NCBI GenBank assembly: GCA_002449535.1
Contig: DJWZ01000118.1
Location: 1-64,000, forward strand
DNA length: 64,000 bases
Source of the DNA: Prevotellaceae bacterium UBA7017
Lineage (GTDB): Bacteria > Bacteroidota > Bacteroidia > Bacteroidales > Bacteroidaceae
Direction: 5' to 3'
Shown: positions 46,515 to 54,708 of the stretch, piece after piece
How the letters are laid out: the number at the start of each line of letters is the position of its first letter
Position numbering within the stretch: position 1 is the first letter of the stretch
Translations under genes and position numbers: made by a program
Notes under the pieces: generated by a model
Seen by the model: the letters and a program-made list of their open reading frames with translations, nothing else
What the model was told of the DNA's origin: nothing
Databases searched by the model: none

Positions 46515-47828
46515 TTACTTCTGACGTATAAATACATTAATAGGTGTACCTGTCAACGTCCAGTGATCTCTTATCTGATTCTCAAGGAAACGCTTATACT
46601 GCTCCTTAACATACTGAGGCAGGTTGGCATAGAAGACGAAAGTAGGTATCTGGGTATCAGGCACCTGTGTGCAGTATTTTATCTTGATATACTTGCCCTT
46701 GATACTCTGCGGAGGAGTTGCCTCGATAATAGGCAGCATCACCTCATTCAACTTACTGGTACCAATACGCATCTTGCGATTCAGATAAACCTCCTTGGCT
46801 GTCTCGAGCACCTTGAAAATGCGCTGTTTTGTGAGTGCTGAAGCAAATATGATAGGGAAATCCACAAATGGAGCCATCCTATCCCTGATAGCAGACGTGA
46901 AGGTATCTATTACTTTCTGGTCTTTGTTCTCTACAAGGTCCCACTTGTTGACAACAACGACGAGCGACTTCTTGTTCTTCTGAATCAGCTGGAAGATATT
47001 CATATCCTGTGCCTCGATACCACGTGTAGCATCAATCATAAGGATGCAGACATCACTGTTCTCTATGGCACGGATGCTTCGCATGACGCTGTAGAACTCA
47101 AGGTTCTCGCTGACTTTGTTCTTCCTACGGATACCTGCAGTATCTACAAGGTAGAAGTCAAAGCCGAACTTGTCATACCTTGTATATATAGAATCGCGCG
47201 TAGTGCCTGCGATATCCGTAACGATATTCCTATCCTCCCCTACGAAGGCATTAATGATACTCGACTTTCCGACATTAGGCCTTCCGACAACAGCGAAACG
47301 TGGGATATTCTCCTCCACATTGTCCTTCTTATCGAAAGACAGTTTCTCGATAACCATATCCAGCAAATCACCTGTACCAAATCCTGATACGGCAGAGACG
47401 CATACGGGCTCTCCTAAGCCGAGTCTGTAGAAATCAGCAGCATAGTATTGTTGTTCGTTATTATCCGTCTTGTTGGAGACAAGGATTACTGGCAACTTTG
47501 TCTTGCGCAGTATCTGTGCCACATCGCTGTCAAGGTCTGTAACACCTGTCTGCACATCGACAAGAAAAAGCACAAGGTCGGCTTCTTCTGTTGCTATCCT
47601 CACCTGGTCACGTATGGCACCCTCGAAGATATCATCGGAGTTAACAACCCATCCACCGGTATCTACGACGGAAAATTCCTTACCTGCCCACTCGCACTTA
47701 CCATATTGCCTGTCACGAGTAGTGCCGGCAACCTCACTGACGATGGCATGACGAGTCTTTGTCAACCTGTTAAACAACGTTGACTTACCAACATTTGGTC
47801 TTCCTACTATTGCTACGAGATTTCCCAT
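46515..47828 (-). CDS. der: GTPase Der (EngA)
   Basis: 437 aa with two tandem G domains, each with GRPNVGKS and its own NKxD (SNKTD and NKWD), DTGG and DTAG, then a C-terminal KH-like domain. It acts in 50S subunit assembly. A terminator-like hairpin separates it from mdh upstream. Confidence 0.97.
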   Translation of the reverse strand: MGNLVAIVGRPNVGKSTLFNRLTKTRHAIVSEVAGTTRDRQYGKCEWAGKEFSVVDTGGWVVNSDDIFEGAIRDQVRIATEEADLVLFLVDVQTGVTDLDSDVAQILRKTKLPVILVSNKTDNNEQQYYAADFYRLGLGEPVCVSAVSGFGTGDLLDMVIEKLSFDKKDNVEENIPRFAVVGRPNVGKSSIINAFVGEDRNIVTDIAGTTRDSIYTRYDKFGFDFYLVDTAGIRRKNKVSENLEFYSVMRSIRAIENSDVCILMIDATRGIEAQDMNIFQLIQKNKKSLVVVVNKWDLVENKDQKVIDTFTSAIRDRMAPFVDFPIIFASALTKQRIFKVLETAKEVYLNRKMRIGTSKLNEVMLPIIEATPPQSIKGKYIKIKYCTQVPDTQIPTFVFYANLPQYVKEQYKRFLENQIRDHWTLTGTPINVFIRQK

Positions 47829-47840
47829 AACTATTTTTTG

Positions 47841-47873
47841 AAAAAAGGGAGGTACCTAAAGAAGATACCTCTC
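47841..47873 (-). terminator. Intrinsic terminator downstream of mdh
   Basis: GGGAGGTA (47847-47854) pairs with TACCTCTC (47866-47873) with one mismatch; on the minus strand the hairpin is followed by a run of six T (47841-47846). Confidence 0.65.
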
Positions 47874-47904
47874 TTTTCTATAATAAGCTAATATCTTTTT
47901 TGAA

Positions 47905-48897
47905 TTAAAGATTTGGATTCAGCTCGTTCCACTTGCTGATTTCAGGTATGATACCAAGTGTTACCAGCTCATCACGCATCTTCTGCAGGTGCTCATATGA
48001 TGATGTCAGAGCAGCCATCTCTTCTGCTGTTCCTTCAGGAGCTGTGTAGTGCACACCTGTAGCATCGATTGTTGTAGGCATAGCCATCATAACATTCTTA
48101 TAGCCACACTTGTCACAATTTACATAGCATCCGGCAGGCAGAGTGAATGGCTCACCACCCATTGCGCCCTCAATCATCTTTACAGCCTGATATGCAGGGC
48201 TCTGGAAAGAAGAGCGACCACGAAGTTTGATGATGTTAGAACCACCCTGGATAGTGTTGTGCTTAATCTCTTCCCAACGCTCTGGAGAAATTGTGAACTC
48301 AGAGAGAGGCTTGCCGTCAATCTTCACTTGAGAAGCGAATACAGCCATCTGCTCACCATGTCCACCATAAGTGTGAGCACCTGTAACCTTATCCTGCTGA
48401 ACACCGAACTCCATAGCGAGTTGCTGCTGCAGACGTGTAGAGTCCAATGCAGCGAGAGAGGTCATCTGGTTTGGCTTCAAGCCAGAGTGAATCAATGCCG
48501 TCAAAGCTGTTACATCAGCTGGGTTGAAGATAACCACAACATGCTTTACGTCCGGGCAATATTCCTTGATGAAATCACCAAACTGTGCTGCTATCTGGCA
48601 GTTTCCCTTCAACAGGTCTTCACGGGTCATACCCTCCTTACGAGGAGCGCCACCAGAAGAGATAATATACTTAGCGCCCGTGAATGCTTCTTTTGGATCT
48701 ACTGTCCAAGAGATATTAGCACCAGGGAAAGCACAATGTGCCATCTCGTCTGCTACACCATGAACACCTGGCTCATAGATATCATACAAACAAATGTTTG
48801 GAGTTAAACCGAGCATTAAGGCTGACTGAACCATGTTAGAACCGATCATTCCGCCAGCACCTACAATCAAAAGTTTTTCGTTGGTTACAAATTGCAT
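47905..48897 (-). CDS. mdh: Malate dehydrogenase
   Basis: 330 aa. NAD-binding loop VGAGGMIGSNM, substrate-binding/catalytic motifs GGAPRKEGMTREDLL, FNPADVTA, DSTRLQQQLA and the catalytic His in GAHTYGGHGEQMA. This is the Bacteroidales-type MDH used in the reductive TCA branch to succinate and propionate. It follows the upstream lipoprotein after 51 bp. Confidence 0.93.
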   Translation of the reverse strand: MQFVTNEKLLIVGAGGMIGSNMVQSALMLGLTPNICLYDIYEPGVHGVADEMAHCAFPGANISWTVDPKEAFTGAKYIISSGGAPRKEGMTREDLLKGNCQIAAQFGDFIKEYCPDVKHVVVIFNPADVTALTALIHSGLKPNQMTSLAALDSTRLQQQLAMEFGVQQDKVTGAHTYGGHGEQMAVFASQVKIDGKPLSEFTISPERWEEIKHNTIQGGSNIIKLRGRSSFQSPAYQAVKMIEGAMGGEPFTLPAGCYVNCDKCGYKNVMMAMPTTIDATGVHYTAPEGTAEEMAALTSSYEHLQKMRDELVTLGIIPEISKWNELNPNL

Positions 48898-48948
48898 AAT
48901 TACAGTATATATTTTTATAAGTTCTTTATCCCCATCCTGGGGAAGATA

Positions 48949-49737
48949 TTACTTCAGCATTTCGCTACGAGCCTTCTCAATCTGAGGTTTCATCTTCTGA
49001 ACCTGCTCCTTGAGCTGATCTACGCTGATGGCATTGAGCTCATTCAATGGAGCCAGGATGTCAACCAAGCCCTTGATGTTTGGGTCATAGGTAGCAAGGT
49101 CGTCAAGAGCCAGTTTCAAGACTGCAATGTGATAAGTCATATCAGATGCTGTCTGGTCGTCGAAAGCCTGCAGGAACTTCTCCTGATTCTGAGCCAGGAT
49201 ATAGAATGTCTCAACAAGACCTGCTGCACTTGTCTCCCAGAAGAAGTTGATGCGTCCAGCCTCTTTCTCAGCGAGGTAGAAAGCCTTTGCGTCAGACATA
49301 TCGCCGTTAGCAGCCTCCTGAAGAGCGTTATCATTAACGTCTGTTGCTATCTTTGTAATTGCTGCTGTGTAAGCGTCGGTATCCATCTTATAGAGAGAAG
49401 CAACCTTCTTGTCAACTACCAGCATGCCCATGGCGCGGTACTTCTGTGAAAGCAGAGACATATCGTCAGAGATTGAAGCAGGAAGCAGATAGTTAGGCTT
49501 TACCTTCATTTCTTCTTCAGAAAGCTCTATCTTACCATTGGCAAAGATGCCATCAACAGGACCGAGCTTGTGCCACTGGTCGATAATAGAATCGAGCTCA
49601 ACCATAATTTTCTCTTCAATCTGTGACTGCTCGAAAGATATAGAGTCACCTTCTCCCTGATTGCCTGCTGTCTTATTTCCACAAGAAGCAAAAGCCATAG
49701 CTGCTACAGCAGCAACTAATAAAGAAAACTTTTTCAT
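48949..49737 (-). CDS. Hypothetical lipoprotein
   Basis: 262 aa with a lipobox FASC; Cys19 is the likely lipidation site. The mature part is mostly helical, acidic and without a motif I recognise (EQSQIEEKIMVELDSIIDQW, then a C-terminal coiled-coil-like QVQKMKPQIEKARSEML). It precedes mdh on the same strand; a functional connection is not evident. Confidence 0.8.
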   Translation of the reverse strand: MKKFSLLVAAVAAMAFASCGNKTAGNQGEGDSISFEQSQIEEKIMVELDSIIDQWHKLGPVDGIFANGKIELSEEEMKVKPNYLLPASISDDMSLLSQKYRAMGMLVVDKKVASLYKMDTDAYTAAITKIATDVNDNALQEAANGDMSDAKAFYLAEKEAGRINFFWETSAAGLVETFYILAQNQEKFLQAFDDQTASDMTYHIAVLKLALDDLATYDPNIKGLVDILAPLNELNAISVDQLKEQVQKMKPQIEKARSEMLK

Positions 49738-49775
49738 AATTCTTAATTTGTTAAGTTAATATTGTTGTAATCTTT

Positions 49776-52673
49776 CTATTCTTTCCTCATCCATTGTCCA
49801 GGAACATCAAGCAACAGACATGCTATGACGATGCAGCACATCAGGAACAGCACCTCCATATTGAATGTCAAGGTGGTAAATTCCACATCTCCAAGCCGCT
49901 TCTTGCTTGAATAGAATGGTGCATTGCCATTGATGCTGCGAGGTGTCAGAAACACGAATCCTGCACGGGGAACGATATGTCCGTCAACCACTTCGCACAA
50001 TTCCTTTGCCCCATATCCTGCCAATTGTTTCTCAAGTTGGATGTTTACATTATCTCTCTTCAACTGTTGCAGTTTCTCTCTGCCATATCTGTTCACCCTC
50101 TCCTGAAGCACGCGGTCTGCAGCCAACGTAGCTTTGTTGCCACGCTCCTGCAGCACCTTCTCTGCCCTATCGAGATATTCCCTGACTGAGATATAGTCAT
50201 AATCACCCTTGTAACGTCCCAGATTGCACAACTGTCCGATAAACGGCATCTCGTTCTTTAACAGTTTCAGGGCTTTGTCTTTTTCTTCCTTAGTAGAATA
50301 TTTAGCATTTCTGCGTTCTACGGCACTCTGCAACTGATAGAGGAAGCCAAGCCTGTAATACTGCTCTTCATATTTCTCCTTGTCGTAAGGGAATATATCC
50401 TCTTCGTAGTCATTATCTACATAGCTGGTAACAGCCAATGCCTCATACGACCATCTCGATGGTATTATATTACCTATAAGAGGTACATTGCCTGTTGTAC
50501 TGTTAGGGGTCAAATCCGTAAAGCTTACCACCAATCCGCAGAGCAATATCTGTGGTATCAGGAGTACAGGAATACTTATGTATATAGATACTACCGACGA
50601 CAGACTCTGCGACAGCACCAATCCCGTCAGGTTCGCCAGTATCGCCGTGACGGCAAGCACGAACCACCATAAGAAGAACTGGCCGCTGATGCCCATTATG
50701 AAGTTGCCAACTGCCACGAACAGGAATGTCTGCAGTATCGAGACAAACGCCATCAGCACTATCTTTGACCATATATAGCTACCATACGACAACTGCAGGA
50801 ACTTCTCTCTCTTCAGCAATGCCCTATCCTTGATAATCTCTTCAGCGGATGCAGACATGCCGACGAAAGTTGCCACAATCACCGACATAAAGATAAATGA
50901 CACAAGGTTCTTGTTCTGCATTATGGTATATTCTTCACCAGCAGGAGAATAGTGTGTCAGCAAGGCACAAACGCCAGCCAGCAGCGGAGCCTCAAGCAAT
51001 GCGATAGCAAGGAACTGCTTATTGCTCAATTTTGTCTGCGCATTACGTTTCATGAACAGCAAGAACTGCGTAATGGCATTAGGTTTCTTCTGTTCTGTTA
51101 CAGGCAATGCTTTCTCTTTCAGCTCTTTAAACTCCTTACGCTTCTCGAGATACATATTATGCCACGTCTCAGGACTCACCTTGCGCTCATCAGAAAGCTG
51201 TCCCTTGCTGTTCATGGCACGCTCCTCGATAATGTTCAGCATTATCTCCGGATTCACATTGCCGCATGTCGGACAAGCACTTGTGTCGGCATCGGCATAG
51301 TTGGCTGCCGTCTTGAAGTAGGTGATTGCCTCGATAGGATTTCCGTCAAAGATAGGATATCCGCCTCTGTCGAGCATCCACAACCTGTCGAAGAGTTTAT
51401 ACACATCGCTTGACGGCTGGTGTATATTTGTTATCACAAGACGACCGTGATAGGTCTGTTCCTTCAGCAGCAATATCACCATTTCCGTATCGGCAGATGA
51501 CAGGCCTGATGTCGGTTCGTCAAGGAAAAGGACTTCCGGCTCCCTTATCAACTCCAGGGCGATATTCAGACGCTTTCTCTGTCCTCCTGAGATAAACTTA
51601 TTTATAGGGGAACCGACCTTGAGGTCTTTTGCCTGCTCCAGTCCCAAGTCGCGAAGCATCTTCATCACCTTCGTGTGTATATCCTCTTCCGTCATACCTT
51701 CGAAACATAGTTTCGCAGTATAGTAAAGATTCTGATATACAGTCAGTTCCTCAATCAGCAGGTCATCCTGTGGCACGAAGCCTATCAGTGCCTTCGTCTC
51801 CGGCTCGTCAATGCTGTGGCCGTTGATTGTTATCTGTCCTGATGTAGGCTTGATGTTGCCGTTAAGGATAGACACCAAAGTCGTCTTTCCCGAACCAGAG
51901 CCACCCATAATGGCTATCAGTTCCCCATTATGCAGGTCAAACGAGAAGTTATGGATACCATTGTTGCTGTTTGGATAGGTGAAATTGATATTTCTACCCG
52001 AGAACTCTATTTCGTTCTTCTTCTTGCGAGTGCGATATTGCTCCATAATAGTGGAGTAATACAACGGCTTCCCCTTGTGGTTACGCAGTATTCCGGAGCT
52101 GTCCCACACCTGGAACATTCCTTTTACTATTGGCACACCATTATACTCTGCCGCATCCTCACCATCATAGGTGAAGACAACAATGTTCATCTTCTCAAGC
52201 CACATTGTTTTGACAGGAGCACTGAATCCGTCAAACTTTGTCAGTTTGACATGCCTTGACTCCTGCCCCAGCACGAAGTGGGCAAACAATTTGCACAGAC
52301 TATCCGGCACCCCCATGCCCTTTGCTGCAGCAACAAACAAAGGATTATCGGGTTTAAAATCCTCCGGAGTCTTGACGCAGCAGAATTCCATCAAGCGCAA
52401 CAAGCCCAAGGCACGCTCCTCAAGGGTTATCTCACCTTTCAGACTTTTGCAGATGTTATCCACCACATCCTGAGTGTCCATATCCGGCATCTCCGCATAG
52501 AGCTGGCGCAATTCCAGATACAGATTTATGTATTCCTCATGGTTACGGATACCGAAATGCCTGCTGAGATAAGCTCTCAGCATATCCGACGACAAATTCT
52601 CATCTACATCCGTCTTGGAGCAGAACAATGCAAAAAGATTCGTCAAAGCCGATATGATAGTATCTGTAACCAC
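49776..52673 (-). CDS. ABCG-like fused ABC transporter (ATPase plus permease)
   Basis: 965 aa from a GTG at 52673. Residues 1-130 are helical and TerB-like. The ATPase domain (about 220-450) has Walker A GGSGSGKTTL, signature ISGGQRKRLNI and Walker B VLFLDEPTSGLSS. A four-cysteine-type pair (CPTCG) lies near 480. About 570-770 contain six membrane helices, with further C-terminal helices and a final membrane segment. Order ATPase-permease is that of ABCG half-transporters, which form dimers. The cargo is unknown. A TACCTTTG box (52681-52688) ends only 7 bp before the GTG, so the transcript may be leaderless. Confidence 0.88.
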   Translation of the reverse strand: MVTDTIISALTNLFALFCSKTDVDENLSSDMLRAYLSRHFGIRNHEEYINLYLELRQLYAEMPDMDTQDVVDNICKSLKGEITLEERALGLLRLMEFCCVKTPEDFKPDNPLFVAAAKGMGVPDSLCKLFAHFVLGQESRHVKLTKFDGFSAPVKTMWLEKMNIVVFTYDGEDAAEYNGVPIVKGMFQVWDSSGILRNHKGKPLYYSTIMEQYRTRKKKNEIEFSGRNINFTYPNSNNGIHNFSFDLHNGELIAIMGGSGSGKTTLVSILNGNIKPTSGQITINGHSIDEPETKALIGFVPQDDLLIEELTVYQNLYYTAKLCFEGMTEEDIHTKVMKMLRDLGLEQAKDLKVGSPINKFISGGQRKRLNIALELIREPEVLFLDEPTSGLSSADTEMVILLLKEQTYHGRLVITNIHQPSSDVYKLFDRLWMLDRGGYPIFDGNPIEAITYFKTAANYADADTSACPTCGNVNPEIMLNIIEERAMNSKGQLSDERKVSPETWHNMYLEKRKEFKELKEKALPVTEQKKPNAITQFLLFMKRNAQTKLSNKQFLAIALLEAPLLAGVCALLTHYSPAGEEYTIMQNKNLVSFIFMSVIVATFVGMSASAEEIIKDRALLKREKFLQLSYGSYIWSKIVLMAFVSILQTFLFVAVGNFIMGISGQFFLWWFVLAVTAILANLTGLVLSQSLSSVVSIYISIPVLLIPQILLCGLVVSFTDLTPNSTTGNVPLIGNIIPSRWSYEALAVTSYVDNDYEEDIFPYDKEKYEEQYYRLGFLYQLQSAVERRNAKYSTKEEKDKALKLLKNEMPFIGQLCNLGRYKGDYDYISVREYLDRAEKVLQERGNKATLAADRVLQERVNRYGREKLQQLKRDNVNIQLEKQLAGYGAKELCEVVDGHIVPRAGFVFLTPRSINGNAPFYSSKKRLGDVEFTTLTFNMEVLFLMCCIVIACLLLDVPGQWMRKE

Positions 52674-52760
52674 GCGAGCACAAAGGTACTAAAAAAAGTG
52701 GAGAGTAGGCGTCAGAGATAAAGCAGAATATCTATTTTTAATATTTTTTAACCAATCCAA

Positions 52761-52783
52761 GGTAAGAGGTGAGAGGTGAGAAG
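52761..52783 (+). repeat. GGTRAGA heptamer repeat
   Basis: GGTAAGA, GGTGAGA, GGTGAGA in tandem, in the gap upstream of the ABC transporter. It matches the repeat at 36221-36243 in the opposite orientation. Confidence 0.7.
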
Positions 52784-52808
52784 TATGATTAATTTCGGAG
52801 CTGTAAGA

Positions 52809-53840
52809 TTAGGGCTGTAATATTTTCCGTGCTGTTTCTATGATAGTGTCTTTTCCCCTTTGGAAGTCTTCATCTGTTATACCGACCGCTACATCGGGGG
52901 CAATGCCGTTTTCGGTACACACACCATTAACATCATACATCGGACATGCCGAGAACCGCACACTCCATCCGTTAGGCAGTTCCGCAGAAAAAGGCATACC
53001 AGAGCCGCCCCCTGTTACATCTCCCACTATGGTGTGCCCCATAGCCTTCATGTACTTCACAAATTCGTTGGCTGCACTATAGACACTACGGTTTGACAAT
53101 ACGCAAACTTTTTTCTGCCATCTTACATAGGCTGCCGGTTCTATCCATTGTTCCTCCTTTGCAGAGAAATCCGAACGACCTGTTCCCGTCTTGTGAGCCA
53201 TATACCCCACAAGTGTCCGCTGGTTACAAAAACGCGATGCAAGACGCTGTGCCTCAACAAGTTGCCCGCCTCCGTTATTGCGAACATCTATGATTATGCC
53301 ATTGCATGAGGCAAGAGCATATAGCACCTCGTCAAGGTTTCCATCGCCAAAGGAGTCATTAAAACTTCCTACATAGACATATCCTATGTTGTCATCGAGA
53401 ATATGGTAGTACATTCCTGCTGCAATGCCGTATTTCGTACCCAGATATTTGCGTTGCAGGGAGTCAGAAAAATTTTGCGGGTAATTCTCTTTCCAAGACC
53501 AGTTGCGGGCATAGTCAAAAGCGGTAGAGATATTGACGTGACCGTCTCGCAGTTCTCCAACCATATTTCCCAGAAATTCAAACAGTTGATAGCGCGTCAT
53601 ATTATTGTTCACATTGCGTCGGTAACGCTCATGAACCTCGTCCCAGTTTACACCTAACTGCGCCTCTTTTTCTGCAAAGAAGCAATAGTGTTCATCCATG
53701 ATAGTCCACAATGCCTCCATGTTGTTCTCTACATCCGACTGATATTCATCAACATCGACGCAGCCGGTCAATAACGTTAACGTCAACGTTATTGATAACG
53801 ATAACGAAAACGAAAACTTTTTTATTAATTCATAATTCAT
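52809..53840 (-). CDS. S41-family peptidase lipoprotein
   Basis: 343 aa. The signal peptide (MNYELIKKFSFSLSLSITLT then LTLLTGC) has a clear lipobox. The S41 core reads NGIIIDVRNNGGGQLVEAQRLA, then VCVLSNRSVYSAANEFVKYM with the catalytic Ser and, further on, GDVTGGGSGMP. There is no PDZ domain obvious by length. It probably processes or degrades envelope proteins. The signal peptide is encoded by the same TTTTCG and AACG simple repeats seen in intergenic DNA, suggesting it arose from a repeat. Confidence 0.88.
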   Translation of the reverse strand: MNYELIKKFSFSLSLSITLTLTLLTGCVDVDEYQSDVENNMEALWTIMDEHYCFFAEKEAQLGVNWDEVHERYRRNVNNNMTRYQLFEFLGNMVGELRDGHVNISTAFDYARNWSWKENYPQNFSDSLQRKYLGTKYGIAAGMYYHILDDNIGYVYVGSFNDSFGDGNLDEVLYALASCNGIIIDVRNNGGGQLVEAQRLASRFCNQRTLVGYMAHKTGTGRSDFSAKEEQWIEPAAYVRWQKKVCVLSNRSVYSAANEFVKYMKAMGHTIVGDVTGGGSGMPFSAELPNGWSVRFSACPMYDVNGVCTENGIAPDVAVGITDEDFQRGKDTIIETARKILQP

Positions 53841-53880
53841 AATGAATAATGCATATTTAACCTCTAACCGCTAACCTCTA

Positions 53881-53925
53881 CCCCCCATCTCTCCCCCTCC
53901 TTTTGGGAGGGCCGGGGTGGGGTTA
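53881..53925. repeat. GC-rich hairpin related to the repeat at 46055-46086
   Basis: CCCTCC-TTTT-GGGAGGG forms a hairpin flanked by CTCCCC and GGGGTGGGGTT. It lies between DUF3316 and the S41 gene, both on the minus strand, and may terminate or stabilise a transcript. Confidence 0.6.
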
Positions 53926-54708
53926 TTTCCTTATCACCACACCTATTGTTGCAGCATTATAGTACTGATGCTGCTTCAGGTTATTCGGCTTTGCCTGTCG
54001 GATATCCGAGATATATCCCAAGCGTAAAGACGTGCGGTTTTTCAACGGGATATCAATGCTCACCTGCTGGCGCATCTGGAATGTGGCGAGTGAGGTGAAC
54101 ACTATGTTGTGGTCATAGTTGCCACGAGAGAATATCTCATAGTACGACTGCCCGTAATTAGGGGAGAGCATCATCCCCAACCAAGGCATCCTCATCTGAT
54201 AGTTCACCGTTATTGTAGAGAGGAACTTCAGGAAGCCTCTTTCCGGCAGCCTTATAATGTCCGACAATTTGTAAGAAGCCATTATCTGCGGTCCAATAGC
54301 GAGGGATACATACCCTTGTGCCGGATTATTTGCAGAGTTGCGGGTATTGTAAGCAAATCCAAGCCAAAAATCAGCCATTCCACCGACTCTCAGTGTCAAT
54401 TTTTCGTCACGCCACGACCACTTATGCATCATGGCAAAGGCAAAGTCATAATGTCCGGAAATCTCGTCAGCGTTTTTAGCGCGATTATGGGTAAAAGACA
54501 TATCGCCTTCGTGCTGAAACATTATCTTCTCCTTCAGCACCTCAGAAATGAAGCGAATTCCAACCCCTCTGTATTTTTCTGGAGACAAGTAGGTATCAAG
54601 ATGGTTAGCATGTCCTACGGCTATCTGCGTCGCGACCTCCTGGGCAAAGGAATATTGCCAGAATGCCAAGAAGAACAATAGCAAGTATAGAAACCTACGG
54701 CTACTCAT
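53923..54708 (-). CDS. DUF3316-family envelope protein
   Basis: 261 aa from ATG 54708 (two alternative ATGs lie 3 and 6 nt upstream). A signal peptide ending SFAQ is followed by a beta-rich, aromatic mature part (MADFWLGFAYNTRN, GFLKFLSTITVNYQMRMPW), typical of DUF3316, a predicted outer-membrane barrel of Bacteroidales. It overlaps the parC stop by 8 nt. Function unknown. Confidence 0.82.
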   Translation of the reverse strand: MSSRRFLYLLLFFLAFWQYSFAQEVATQIAVGHANHLDTYLSPEKYRGVGIRFISEVLKEKIMFQHEGDMSFTHNRAKNADEISGHYDFAFAMMHKWSWRDEKLTLRVGGMADFWLGFAYNTRNSANNPAQGYVSLAIGPQIMASYKLSDIIRLPERGFLKFLSTITVNYQMRMPWLGMMLSPNYGQSYYEIFSRGNYDHNIVFTSLATFQMRQQVSIDIPLKNRTSLRLGYISDIRQAKPNNLKQHQYYNAATIGVVIRK

